From: Hydnum rufescens UP504
Lineage: Eukaryota > Basidiomycota > Agaricomycetes > Cantharellales > Hydnaceae
Direction of reading: 5' to 3'
Assembly (NCBI GenBank): GCA_014904985.1
Contig: MU128957.1
Location: 233,213 to 297,212 of the forward strand
DNA: 64,000 nucleotides
Shown here: positions 45,885-57,824 of the stretch, in pieces
Layout of the letters: each line of letters opens with the position of its first letter
Position numbering within the stretch: position 1 is the stretch's first letter
The notes under the pieces: model-generated
Database searches by the model: none
The model's input: only the letters and a program-made list of their open reading frames with translations
Told to the model about the DNA's origin: nothing
Position numbers and translations under genes: made by a program

Positions 45885-47402
45885 TGCATCTCAACATTGT
45901 ACTGGCATTTGTGCTTGTGTAACTCTAATGCAAAACCTTGCTTGGGCATGCTCTTTCCAGTGCCAACTTTTTGTAGCATTCAAAATACATTGCAAGTGGT
46001 GCACAGTGACTTGATGGAACTTTGATCAGGGGGTCCTCAGCTGCAATTATAATACCTGATTTCTTTATGACAAATAAGAATAACTAAGGCCCATGATCCT
46101 GTTTCCACATCTCCCCAAACCACAACTGTAGCTTATTGTTGACCATATTCTTTGATGCACAGACTCCTCCCACCACTTTCCCAGCATGCCATCACTGCTA
46201 TTGGTGCACAATCTCCACATTCTGGAACCCTGCTGGTGTTGGTGGAGTGCATCATCCATCTCACCCCATTGTATACATTCATTCTTCATCTTGGCCCTCA
46301 GGTTTTTGCTTTGATACCCATCCCCTCCTGGCCCTCCAGCCAGGGGTTTTTTTCTTTCTTTTACTTACTACAACATGAGCACATGCCCCAATCAATGCAG
46401 CAAAGCAATTGATTACAACAGTTGCTAATTAATAGCAAATACCCCCAAGAACCACAGGGATGGATGGATCCTGCACCATCACCTTTTTCAGATTTGTTGG
46501 GCATGACCTCAATGACCCAAGGTAGCTGGGCTCATGCACAAGTGCAGTGCTTTTTGGCCTGAAATTAAGATCAAGCTGAGGTGGCTATGGGTCTAGGCTG
46601 GAGAGGTTCACAAGATACATATTACAATTAACTATGTGTCAATTTATTGTTTGAGATCTTCATGAGTGGCCAAATACCAAGGACAGCCCAAGGCCAGCTC
46701 TATCTCAAACCTCCACTTCCCACCAGCTGTGTATGAAAAGGATTCCTCCACTCTCATGCCACTGCTCTTCTCTGATACCAATTCTTGGGCCATTAGTTGC
46801 CCAATATACCTTACTATTCCATCATATGGTCCCAGCATGGGCCACAGTCCTAGCCAAAAAGGTCATAGCACCTGTCCTGGTGGCCAATGGGCATGGCTCT
46901 TCATGTGATTTACAACATGCAGGAGTGGGGGGGATATATTGCATGGCTTCATGGAGTGGAATTCACTCAATGAGCCAAGACAGATCCATCTCCATAACAT
47001 CCAGAATATGTTTTCAATGCTGCCTATCAGGTGGAGGTAATTCTGATGCAGTCTGAGGAGGTCTTGGTGGATATTTGACTGATTCTAAAAACTCTAATTT
47101 GTAAGCCTTCTTGCCTCCAGGGCAAGATGCATACAACTCCTCTCACAGTTTAGGGTCTTGGATGAAACTGTTGTTAGGAACTCAGTGTGTGCATGGGGGA
47201 TCAGTGAGGTCCTGAGTGCAGAATGGGGCAGTGTGAGGGAGAGCATACAATTGTTCCAGGAATCCAATGTCAATTCAGAATCGAATGAAGATAGAGATTC
47301 CTGTCAATCAGAGGGGATGATCAATGTCAGCCCTCAACTGTTTTTTTCCCTGGTGAGCAACACAGCCATCTCATCCCTTTGTTGCTGGAACTTGAAAGCA
47401 AT
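45885..47402. other. no recognisable gene
   Basis: CpG-poor sequence with short ORFs on both strands and no motif I can name. No repeats with the rest of the window were seen. Confidence 0.3.
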
Positions 47403-49192
47403 TCAGAGCTCATGCACTGCAGCATTACCTCTGGCTTTTCTATGGCAAAGTCCAAACAGGCCATATGGTTCCAGGTCATTGAACCAGTGGTCATGGTCTT
47501 CAACTTCATCAACAGGTTGAACATAGAGGTAAAACCACCTTGCCACCTTGGACACCACCCCATCTTCCTCCTCCACTGGGCCCTGTGGAATGCTAGAAGC
47601 AGCAGGGGTGGAGGCTATGGGAGGAGCAGACAGAAATGATGAGGGGGATGGTGATGGAGATGATTGAGATGATGGAGGAGATAGCAATGATGGGGGAGGA
47701 GATGGAGATGCCAATGATAGAAATGACAAAGGTGGTGATGGAGATGATGGGGGAGGCACTGGGGGGATAGAATAAGTTTTGATAGCATCATTGGTTTTAG
47801 CAACTCACCCTCACAGGCTTCAAAAGAGAGGCCTGGTCACCACCACAGAGTCTGAGGGGATGCTGGCCTTGACTGGACACCAGGAATCACTGAAGTGAGT
47901 GATGCAAGGAGGGTAGACATTTGCAACCAATCCTGATTGTTGGGCATGAGCAAAGAGTGGTGTTGGAGTACTGCAAAGACTGCAGACTCCAAGGACTTAT
48001 AGCCATGATCATTGGAGGAGCATTGCTCAGTGATGTGTTGAGACACTTCATGATCCAAGATGATGTCCTTGCCAACAAATCAATATGTCTGGGATTGAGG
48101 TGAATTTCAAAGAATCTCAGATGTGGGACACCCATGCCACAGCAGCTCATCAGGGTAGAATGTTGCATGGGACATGACCTGGTCTGTATCAAACATAGCA
48201 CCAAAGTGCAAGGGGTCAAGTGGAAAGGTGGGAAGAGTAGAGTTCAACAACACTAAATCCAGGGTACAAAGTGACTGCTGGAGAGCAAATGCTGCATAGC
48301 TGGCCCCTATGCATTGAATGTTATGAGCCATCAACTCCAGAAGGTCAATGGTTCCCTCCAGTGAAGTTAGGACCATCTGCAGGTCATGATGATTGAGAAG
48401 GGCAATGTCCATTGGTCAGAGGACTGGGAGGGATGAATCACCAGTGGCCCCCATGTCTTCACTCCAGCAAATAGTGGTGCTTTGTTGTTCATCCAGCCAA
48501 GCCATGATAGTCCACACATGTGGTATGGTGAACTTCCAACAAGCAGTTCTGTCCTCAGCACTCCCATAGGACTGATGATCTTTCTCTCCAAAGATGACAT
48601 CAAGAGGAACTGGAGTAATATATGCTTGATATGATGCACTAAAATTCATATAGGCCATTGGACCAGGGGCACACACAGGGTAGATTTGAGTGGCCCAGGG
48701 GACTTGTAATATATCTGATACACAACAGCTCATTGAGCTTCAACATTGACCAAAAGCACAAACACACACCAAGCAAACTTTTCTGGGTCACAATACTAGC
48801 ATTCCCTGACAATGCCATGCTGTTAACTGTGGAAAAATTTAGGTCACCTATTGACAGCTCAGCAGCATTAGCTCATGCCTTGAGGCTTCTTCCTTGTTGA
48901 AAACATCATCCCCACTGAATTATTGTGAGCTCTACCATGAGAGTCTTGAGCCAGCAACATTAGCCAAGCATTCCCAAAGGACAAGCAGAGGCAGCACATA
49001 TGTTGATACAGACCACCAGGCAAATTCTCTCCATCCACTGTGACAACCTGAATGAGCAGATTCACTTCCCCAGAAGTGCTTTGCATGCAAGAAGGAGAAA
49101 AAGGCCTGGACAACCTGCTTGGATTGAGCTTGGGCATCAAAGAGGATGAGTGATATGATCCCAGCAGATTCCAGCAATTCTGTCTTTCTCAC
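47403..49192 (-). pseudogene. unknown decayed minus-strand gene
   Basis: Coding-like minus-strand segments: EVNLLIQVVTVDGENLPGG (near 49050), DVIFGEKDHQSYGS and WTIMAWLDEQQS (near 48500), ELLWHGCPTSEIL (near 48110), then a Ser/Pro-rich low-complexity stretch (47630-47760) and GVVSKVARWFYLYVQPVDEV, WFNDLEPYGLFGLCHRKA. They lie in several frames, so the gene is broken. I do not recognise the family. Confidence 0.3.
47630..47765. repeat. GAT/GGAGAT low-complexity tract
   Basis: Irregular purine-rich triplet repeat (GATGGAGAT, GATGGGGGA). On the minus strand it gives Ser/Pro or His/Leu runs depending on frame. Confidence 0.7.
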
Positions 49193-51429
49193 TCTTCACC
49201 AACAACAGCTTTTGATATCATGACTTACTGCACACTGGCTCTTCTTGATTCAGGCTTGATGGAATCACCTGGTGAGGCATTCCCATCTGCAAATGTGTCT
49301 GCCACAAGCAACTCATTGACCAAGTTAGCCATGGGTTGCTAGCCCAATGAGCATTTCTCAACAAGTAGCACCAGAGATGGGGTATGATCCAGCATTTCTT
49401 TTTGACATTAAGAGACCCAGCTTTCTCTTTGGGACTCTTGAGCCCTCACTTTATGCCTCATATTGTTGCTTGAACCAAGATTGGGTGGTACTCTTGTACA
49501 TTTCACCAATCTGTATAAATTGTACAAGCACTGTTGGCAGTGTAAGTCCACAGACAAGTCCAAGGTGCCAAAGGCACCAACCAAAGACTGTTGGAGGTGC
49601 CAAGGGATATTTGGAGGTATGACACCTCAGTGTTCTATTGGAGCTTTGGAGAGGCACCTTATCAGCAGTTGTGGTAGCCCTGCATTGTTACCCTGGGTGA
49701 CTTATTGCCCTCTAACCCCTATATATTTGAGGTACATACATCATGTATTTTCCTTGCTGAATTATAACCCATCCACCTACACTGCTGCAGCCTCCTGGTC
49801 CAAATTCACCACATGCACTTTGAAGGTCTCAGTTAGGCAGTTTACTACTTCCAGGTATATGTCCATGCCCCAGACACCATCCTCTCGCTGATAGTCAAAC
49901 TCACCCATAATAGCACATGCTCCATTTAGCTCTGCCTTGCCATTGACATGTAGCCTGCACTCCCTCTCCTCCTCCAAAGATGCCTCTTCAGGCTCTTCCA
50001 GCTCATCTGCTGGTGGTAAAGGAGCCTCTCTGTCACAACCATACCATGGATCAGAAGTATCTGTTGTTATATCACCTGGTGTTGGAGGGATAAACCCCCA
50101 CCACATAGAATTCACATTACCACCCAACTACCTCCTCAAATGAATCCAATATATTCAATTCTGCCTCCTCCATTTCTTGTATTCTTTTTTATTATTAAAT
50201 GGCATGGATTCCCCTTGTTCAAAACTGTTTCCCACTCACTTTTCCTCCACCTTGTATATGAGACAATTATTTGTCCACCTCCAGGTCTTCAACAGACTAC
50301 CTTATTTTGTATTTACCTCAAGTCCAGCCAATTGTAGCTTTGGCAATTCAACTTGCCCTCTTCATTGATGCTCAATCCAGTGTTCTGTGCCATTGCCTCA
50401 AGGGCAATATACAACTCCCAATTATGTAATCAATATTGCCTAATCCTTTGGATCCAACTTGTGAATTGTCACATGTTAAATAGGGGCTATTCCAATACTC
50501 TCAAGGAGTATTTCGCAAGTATCTCCTTCATTTTTGATCAGATCAACTGAAAAAAATGGCGCCCAGAAAGTTACAATCAATAACTATCTAATGGTACCAC
50601 ACACGTGTTTATCAAATGCGAACTGCTTCCTCCAGGTTGATTTTACCTCATGCTTCACACTATCCTTTAGTATTTTGCAAATATCTCCACCAGTTTTGAT
50701 CTAATTCAGTATAAACAACCACCCCTGGAAAGACACTGAAGATCTGCATCGAATGGTACCAAGGGAAAAATGAGCAGATTAGAACTTGGCCTTCTGTAAT
50801 TTAGTCTCCCCATGTCTCATTTCATCTTTACCTCCGCTTTCTGATTACTAAAGGCAATTATGATTCCGGCATCCTATGTCCAATGGAGGGAATGTCTAGA
50901 GTGACCAGTTCCACCTTTCCCCAAGGGATTTTGTTCAGTAGGAGAGGAGGAATACCTTGGTTAAGCCATATTCCCCTATTCTGACTTGTTAATTGAATAT
51001 TATATCTCCTTCAGTTTTGAAGCTTTTGACTTGATTCCTTTTTCATCATTTTTGTCTTAATCCCACCTTTCTGTTGGTTACCATAGCATTTTTCTGTGAT
51101 ATATATTAAGTGCAGGAGATGCAAATTTCCACCATCTTTCCCCACACCCCCAGTTTTGAAGGCTTGAGAAACTGCCACTGGTCCAAGGGAAAACTCCACA
51201 ACACAACCACTACTTATCACACTTTTGATAGGTTCTCAAGAGGACTTAGGGTGTGATTTGATCTCTTCATCCACTGTTTAGATAGACTCTATCATGACAG
51301 TCCCATTTCTCCATCTACAGACCATTCCTTCCTAAGGACCTGAACACTTGGATTAATTCTGTGATCCCCTCTTGTCATCCTCATTTTCATATCATGGACT
51401 GTGGCTGGATTCAACCCTTTGTTTCCCAC
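49193..51429. other. no identified gene; one coding-like ORF and an LTR fragment
   Basis: A minus-strand ORF (50127 to 49777, 116 aa) has an acidic PPADELEEPEEASLEEE stretch and looks coding, but no family is recognised. Positions 50480-50780 resemble the internal repeats of the LTR-like unit at 58099 (CATCGAATGGTACC and CCCTGGAAAGA-like stretches), so a fragment of that family lies here. The rest shows nothing. Confidence 0.35.
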
Positions 51430-52540
51430 CTACACTGGATCCCCAGTCCAATACCCATGATGAATTGCCTCTGTGTGGCTTAGCTCCCAAAGAAGCAAAG
51501 GTGATCTGTTTCCCTCTGCACAGAGACCATGGCTGTTCCAACCCAGGTGAGTTTCATCCAGGCTTTTTTGAATGCAGCCATGATAAACCAGAAACAAGGC
51601 CACATGGTGTATGATGTCATCCATATCCAGGAGGTCTTGGTATTCTAGATATTGAAATGCATGATGGAATGCTTCCAGACAGTCTTTTCTGACATCATGC
51701 CAGAGTCTTTCAATTCAGATATTGTGCAATGACCTTTGCAAGACATGTCAGATAATGAGAACCATCAGCTAGTTACCAATTACCCACTTTCTATGCAGAT
51801 ATGCTCTATGGGCAGGCCCCCAGCACTTGATCATAAGTTTTTCCACACCATTGTTCTCTGTTCCAAAATCCCCATGCATATGGCTGGGCCCCCCATGCTC
51901 CTCTACAGCATCCTTGAAGAATTCAGTCACAGAGTGGGCTCACTTGTTGGTAGTGTATTCCAAGTATACAATGCAGCAAGAAAACCCATCAATGCAGCCA
52001 TGAACATAAAACCCCCATGGTTTTAATTTCTCATTGCCATCCATATGCCAGAGAGCATTTGCTTCTTGAACTCGATACACCCAACATTTTATGGCACTTG
52101 CCCATCTATTTAGCTATCTACTTAAATGGGAACCAGAAGAAGGCATGGAAGTTGGCCCACCTAATCAAGGTCCCAATCAGGTCAACCCAGTGCATGCAGT
52201 CCTGTATGTGATGATAAGGCAGATTTATATTGTGGGCTTTAAGGTGTCCTTGGACCATCTTAATGCCCATGAAAGGATGGTCAAGTGTAATCTGGGATAC
52301 AACTTCATTGAGAACCTCATCATCAACTTCTGTGAACTTTGGCCATGAGGTAGTGAGGCCTTTCTCTTTCATCCAATTATATAAAGTTTGCCAAGTAACT
52401 CCTGTGGCTTTGGCAATGGCATTCCAAAAGATCTCAGAGCTCCATTATTTTTTCTATATCAACATTGACACAAGGGCAGCCTTGAGTAGCAGTGTGAATA
52501 TGAGTTGGCAACAAAGATCCTCAGGGGCATGAGGAGACCA
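51430..52540 (-). pseudogene. DDE integrase-core transposase (IS3EU-like)
   Basis: N-terminal helix-turn-helix: NAIAKATGVTWQTLYNWMKE. Then EVVSQITLDHPFMGIKMVQG, an HTH of the type seen in IS3-like integrases. Catalytic core: LWHMDGNEKLKPWGFYVHG (first Asp), GDFGTEN (second Asp) and IERLWHDVRKD (Glu), followed by FQYLEYQDLLDMDD, IQKSLDETHLGWNSHGL and the end HTEAIHHGYWTGDPV. All three acidic residues are visible. Several stops and a frameshift after the HTH show that it is dead. It would cut and paste its own element; I did not find the ends. Single-gene integrase-core copies like this are common in mushroom genomes. Confidence 0.7.
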
Positions 52541-53129
52541 TCAAGACACCTATACATAGGATCCATGAGATGGTGTGGGATAACATCCTCCTTCATACTC
52601 TCCAATATGTGGTGAATGGCCTCCAGCAGTGAAATTTGATGCTTGACTGCAGGTAGATCTGCATTTGGCAGGGAGTCAACTACAAATTGGGCATGGTTAC
52701 AAAGGCCATTTGACTGTGTGAGAAATTATGCTGTGGCATTAGGTGCACCATTGCCCATTGGTTGCAACTGGAGGGGTTGGCAATCCATTACATGTCACTC
52801 ATCACCTCCATGTCACTAGTCACACCATGCAACCTCAACCTAATGGACCAGTGACTCCTGGCCACCCACCACTCACATCTCACTCTCTGCCATGCACACC
52901 TGTTACTTATAAAGAGCAAAAGCAAGTACACACAGCCCACAATATACAATATTTTTTCCAAGAATTTAACCACAAAAAGGAGTCAGCTCAGAATGCCAAT
53001 TATGCAAGTGCATGTCCACCAATACAAGGTGGGATTCTGTTTTTGGGATGTTGGAAAGGATACTACCAGCATGTCCCATATGTAAATTCATTCTTCCAAG
53101 CTTCTAGTATGGGCCATGTGTACACTCAC
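52541..53129. other. no recognisable gene
   Basis: Spacer between the integrase gene and the hAT relic. Contains a CACATG/TCAC-rich stretch near 52790-52870 and no motif. Confidence 0.3.
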
Positions 53130-54295
53130 TTCATGTAGGTGGTAGAAGATGTTTTTCAGCAATGGATCTTTTGAGATGCACAAGACAAAACACTGAGAGC
53201 AGCAGAATGGATAATGGCCCAGACAATACAGGGGATACTTGAGGTAATGATGAACCCTGCTTACTTCACCAGAGATATATACTGAGAGATATTATTTGAA
53301 AGCCACCCCATTTGGTCCAACAGCTCATGTCCAGCAAGCCAACCCCTGTACTTGGCAGCACACTCCCCACCTTCCAATCCCTTCAGAATAAATGGGAACA
53401 ATATGCTGCTTCCAACCTGGATCTTTCACCATTTATTCTGGAGGGAATGGAATGGCTAGATAAGTATCATGAGAAGGCAGGGAAAACTCCCACATATGCA
53501 ATTGCCACAGGTATCTGTTATATTCTCCCTATGCAACTTGGCATGGAAATTGACCACATACCTCCTGATTGCTAAACAGTCCTCAATACCTGAATCAAGA
53601 TGGCATTCATCACCAAACAATGGACCCCACTTGAGGTGGAGATGGTAATGAAGTGGTGAAAGATGAGGTACATACACTTCCCCATAAGTAAATCCCAAGG
53701 ACTAATTCTGATTCAAGTTACAAAAGTATAAAACTGCCTTGCCCACACCTGCTGTCCAGAAGGAGCAACCCTCTGAGGCCATCTGTATAATGCTTGGTCT
53801 TATAGATTCCAATGACAACATGGATGAACCGAAGAATATTGATGAAGAATATGAACACTACATTGGGTCAGGGCAAGCTCACTGGCAAAAACCTATCCTG
53901 GAGTACTGGCAGGTGCATCACTTTAACACTTCCTGGGGGCTCTCATTAATTTTGTGCTTTATAGGAAAATGAACACCCATATCCAACATTATTTCACATG
54001 GCCATGGATTACTTGCTGATCCAAGCAACCTCAGTCCCATGTGAATGAATTTTTTCTTCCAGCTTGGAGACAATGACAAAGTGGCATAATCAACTCAAAC
54101 CCAATATTATGGAGGCATTACAGACTGCTCAAGTTCATGCTGGCAAAGAACCACCTGAATTTCATGGAGGGCTGGCAGATGGATCTCACTGAAATGGAGC
54201 TGGAGCATGATTCACATTCAATTCTAGACACAATGCTTGGCACTGATGCCAGGAACTTTGAAGAGTTTTGTGCAAAGGCTGGACTGTTTGATTAG
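53130..54295 (+). pseudogene. hAT transposase, C-terminal half
   Basis: Readable parts: LSPFILEGMEWLDKYHEKAG (53430 region), then EYEHYIGSGQAHWQKPILEY with the hAT dimerisation block MAMDYLLIQATSVPCE, IFSSSLETMTKWHNQLKP and METLTEMELE-like end to TAG at 54293. In CE-stop-IFSSS the family has CERxFS, and TGA again fits a former CGA. The last exon changes frame near 54180. The catalytic N-terminal parts are not visible. hAT enzymes move elements that make 8-bp duplications, so this family could in principle have served the 7854-bp element, but nothing links the two. Confidence 0.7.
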
Positions 54296-54334
54296 TTGAT
54301 ATTTCCATATATGTAGATACAGAAAAGCCCAACA

Positions 54335-54475
54335 ACTTAAGTTGACTTGAGTTGCAAGTCATGACCTGACTTGTCACTCCAAAGAGTTGTAGGAAGTTGT
54401 AAGTTGTCAGAAATCACCAGAAGTCATCCATAAGTCAAGTCACATCATGCCAAGTCAAGTCATGGCAACACTAGC
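54335..54475. repeat. AAGTC-rich subterminal repeat, probable hAT end
   Basis: Repeated AAGTCAAGTCA and its complement downstream of the hAT stop, closing with ATGGCAACACTAGC. Arrays of this pentamer near the ends are typical of basidiomycete hAT elements. I could not find the other end or a target duplication. Confidence 0.5.
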
Positions 54476-54941
54476 AAACAAAAGAACAAAAACTGTTGCC
54501 ACCAAGGTTTAGATAAGCAACTGCCCTCAATGAACTTTGAGTGAACATCCTGATCCAAAAACTGGAAATTCACCACAGCAACTCAACACCAGCAGAAGTT
54601 GAGGTGTGAATAGGTTTGTAAATATGACATTTAAGTGGAGAAAACATACATAGATATATTGTATGTAATATTTTAAATGTCACCTGACAAGCCCCAGGCA
54701 GATTTAAAGGTGGTTTCAAAAGTTCCCAAAAAAGGAAATTTCTGACTTCTTATGTGTGTGAGTGCTGTCCACATGGGGATGAGGCCAGGGTGGTAAAATG
54801 ACACCAGGGAAAAGTCAAAATGAGGTTCTCTGAAAGTTTTGCATGTTCCATACTGAAATACAATATGGGCACTTAATCCCAACAGTAAGCTTCAGATTGC
54901 ATCTGGATATTGCCTGAATTCAATCTTGGAAGTAACCAATA

Positions 54942-55125
54942 GGGGTATTCACACTGGCAAAAGTAGAACAAAAGTGAGGCAAAAGTGAAAAACAAAAGTG
55001 AAGCAAAAGTGGAAAAGGCTTGGCAAAAGTGAGACAAAAGTACCACTTTTGCTCAATTCCATGGAATGGCTCAAGAGGTTGTGCAAAGTTCAAAAGTCAT
55101 TCCAAAAGTCACTCATCAAAAGTGG
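54942..55125. repeat. PIF/Harbinger-like end with CAAAAGTG repeats
   Basis: GGGGTATTCACACTGGCAAAAG at 54942 (first 20 bases are the relevant part) resembles a PIF/Harbinger terminus, and at least seven AAAAGTG motifs follow as subterminal repeats. The SANT-like gene begins 110 bp downstream. The right terminus was not found. Confidence 0.45.
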
Positions 55126-56366
55126 CCAGGCTCCCTGAGCTGTACAGTTTAATTTCCCACTGGATTCAACTCTCTCTACTGTCTACACTGCTCATCTGCC
55201 CACTCCAGTCTGTCTTTGACCCCCTGCCTCTACATTGCACCCAGCAATGGGGAAGAGGAAAGTTCTTGATGGTGCCATGCCAGCTGTAAAGGGCATGAAA
55301 TCTGCCCATATAAAGATGGTGACAAGCAAGAAAGCTGCTGAGGACACTGCTAACTCTAAGATCCCCTGGCACTCCAACTGTTGCTGGACAGATTGCTTGG
55401 TTGCCCATCTCTTAGAGAACACAGACTTATGAATCAAGCTCTTTGGTGATTCAACTACAAAAGCCAAAGCTGAAGATCACTCAAAGGTAGCTCCTAACCA
55501 CATGTGCTGGACAGTACTAACAGGCCCAACCAGATTACAAGTGGCAAGCCCAAAAAATTCTACCACACAGCATTAGCAAGAGTAATATTTGATGTTGACA
55601 GCAAGCCTGAACATGATACCTACTTCGCAAATATTCCAACATACACCCAGTCTGTTAATGGCTGTATTGGATAGTAAGTGAAGGACCATTCAGCCAAACC
55701 TCATGTCTGATCCCTATAGTTGCAGCCTTCAGTGTACATATGCAAGACACAACAAGGAGCTTGGTCAAACTGGCATGGGAAAAGATCCCGGGAGTATTAC
55801 CCCAGGCTCTGACATTGCAAATAAGATAGGTGCATTGGAAACACTTCAAAGTAGGGCTTGAAGCACTGATTTTGATCGATCAAATAGATGAAATCCACAC
55901 TGAATTCCCCTGGTAACCCATCTTCTCTCAAATTCTGAGGCCAGTGCCACTCAGCTTACAAGTGACCTGGAACATCTCACATCAAACAGCATGCACCCAA
56001 CAGACAAAATTGACACAGCCCCAGCAGTGCCACTTGAGGACAATGAATTTGTCGACAGCCAGGACCAGGAGACTGAAGAGAGCCCAGGGGAAGTCAAACC
56101 ATGGGTATGAGTAACTATCTCTGAAGACTCCTTATGCTGATTACTGTTGGCTATAAGAACTCAGAATTTTCTGTGGACTATCAGGATGTGACCTCACCCG
56201 CTGCAGACAGCCCAATCCCTCCCTGCTCAACTGGATCTCCCTCTGCCACACACATGCTGACTATGAGGAGCACAAAGGAGAAGACTCCAGCCCCTCCAGG
56301 AGTCAAGCTTCTTGGGCCTAAGTCCTTGCAGGCACACCCATGCCAAAAGTGCACTGATGCCATTGC

Positions 56367-56760
56367 TGTTACGAGTCGTACTCATAACCTCATACATAAG
56401 CACATCACGTGACCTCGTGGCCTTGCTACATAAGTGCCGCACATCCACCTCCACTGTCCTTAATAATCCCCTTACCAATCCTCCCTTGATCTTAGTATAT
56501 AAGTAGCTACTGTTCATACTCTAGCTCCTTAGAAGATCAAGAATATATGTATCTGTGATTGTCTCTTCTCACCAACTCCCTTGTCTCAAGTCTCCCTGAG
56601 AATTCAGTTCTTCCACTTCATCTCTCCACATTCTCATCTTCCACAACATTATGTAATCCTCACACTCTGCACATCTCATCATCAATCATCTTAGGGGCTT
56701 CTTGTTCTTACTCAACCTGATTACATAATCACCTCCCCATACTAGGAACAACCCCTAACA
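56367..56760 (+). mobile_element. solo LTR, TSD ATTGC
   Basis: 394 bp from TGTTACGAGTCG to CCCCTAACA. ATTGC flanks both sides (56362-56366, 56761-56765). The paralogous gene copy near 60178 has no insert at this place. TATATAAG at 56496-56503 would be its TATA box. CpGs such as CACGTGACCTCGTGG persist, so it is younger than the gene it interrupts. Confidence 0.9.
56496..56503 (+). promoter_or_regulatory. TATA box of the solo LTR
   Basis: TATATAAG about 130 bp into the LTR. Confidence 0.45.
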
Positions 56761-57060
56761 ATTGCGGAGTTTAGTGAGGCCACCTGACTGGACCAGTTAC
56801 AGACCCAACAAGAAAGTGATCAGCGGCATGAGGAGAAGATGGTGAAGATCTTGACAAAGAGGATAAAGGATGAAATGAAACACGCTCATAAGCTCACTGA
56901 GTTAGAGTTATGAAAGGTGGAGCTTGCATTACATGCCTCAGGTGCAGGATACTCTTCCTCACCCCAATGTGGCTTGGGAATGGATTTTCATCATGGTGCA
57001 CTGACTCCTAAGTCACTGCCAGATATTTTCAGCTACACACCCCAAGTAGCTTCATACTTA

Positions 57061-57824
57061 GTTTTCATAATAGTTCAAACTCTAATAGCAATAGGACAGG
57101 TTGTCTGTGCTACACATCACTATATAGCTCTTGAAAGAGAGCCTCCTGGACTAACCATCACTTCTGTTGGCCTAGTGTCTCACCCATGCCAGTGCCTGAC
57201 CATGCCAAGAAAACCCTCCACCTCATTTGTAGGGTCTGCATTTGGCTATAAGAACTCAGAATTTTCTGTGGACTATCAGGATGTGACCTCACCCGCTGCA
57301 GACAGCCCAATCCCTCCCGCTCAACTGGATCTCCCTCTGCCACACACATGCTGACTATGAGGAGCACAAAGGAGAAGACTCCAGCCCCTCCAGGAGTCAA
57401 GCTTCTTGGGCCTAAGTCCTTGCAGGCACACCCATGCCAAAAGCGCACTGGATACCATTTTCACATGTAGCTACACTTATTTACATAAAATAATGAAATT
57501 GTAGCTCCACTGAGATACACATTCAATTGTACCTCACTAGGTTGACATCCACACAGGATGTAGTCTACCTAAGGAAGTTGCCAAAATGGGGGGCATGAGG
57601 TGAAAAGAAACACTTTTCATTAGGGCAGTTTATGTATCTATATAGCTCCTGACTGAGACAACATAGAGCTTTTCTGAGACCAACATCTTCTTTAAAAAAG
57701 CATTTTGGAACTAATGTTGGTCACCAAAAGCCCCTACTTGCCCTACTGCAAGTGCTTAAGAGAGTTGCTGGAAGTTGCTGGAGAGTCAATAAGGATGGAA
57801 GCACACTACCTCACCTACTTCATG
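57061..57824. other. partial duplications and spacer
   Basis: 57243-57453 repeats the block at 56148-56358 and 59965-60175 (GGCTATAAGAACTCAG onward), joined to sequence that in the other copy runs on into the DDE region. 57454-57824 shows no recognised feature. The arrangement points to unequal recombination between the two gene copies. Confidence 0.5.

Larger units (their letters stand above)
55235..57060 (+). pseudogene. SANT/Myb-like protein of a PIF/Harbinger element, copy 1
   Basis: Starts MGKRKVLDGAMPAVKGMKS, then WHSNCCWTDCLVAHLLENTD and IKLFGDSTTKAKAEDHSKV, the trihelix-like domain usual for the DNA-binding partner of PIF/Harbinger transposases. Further on LGQTGMGKDPGSITPGSDIA, an acidic part (EDNEFVDSQDQETEESPGE) and, after a solo LTR, a charged coiled-coil-like end (HEEKMVKILTKRIKDEMKH). 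The block matching FPWWDDLNLMWHEMP of copy 2 is lost by a 44-bp deletion near 55915. Stops and frameshifts abound. The partner would help the DDE protein bind element ends. Confidence 0.6.
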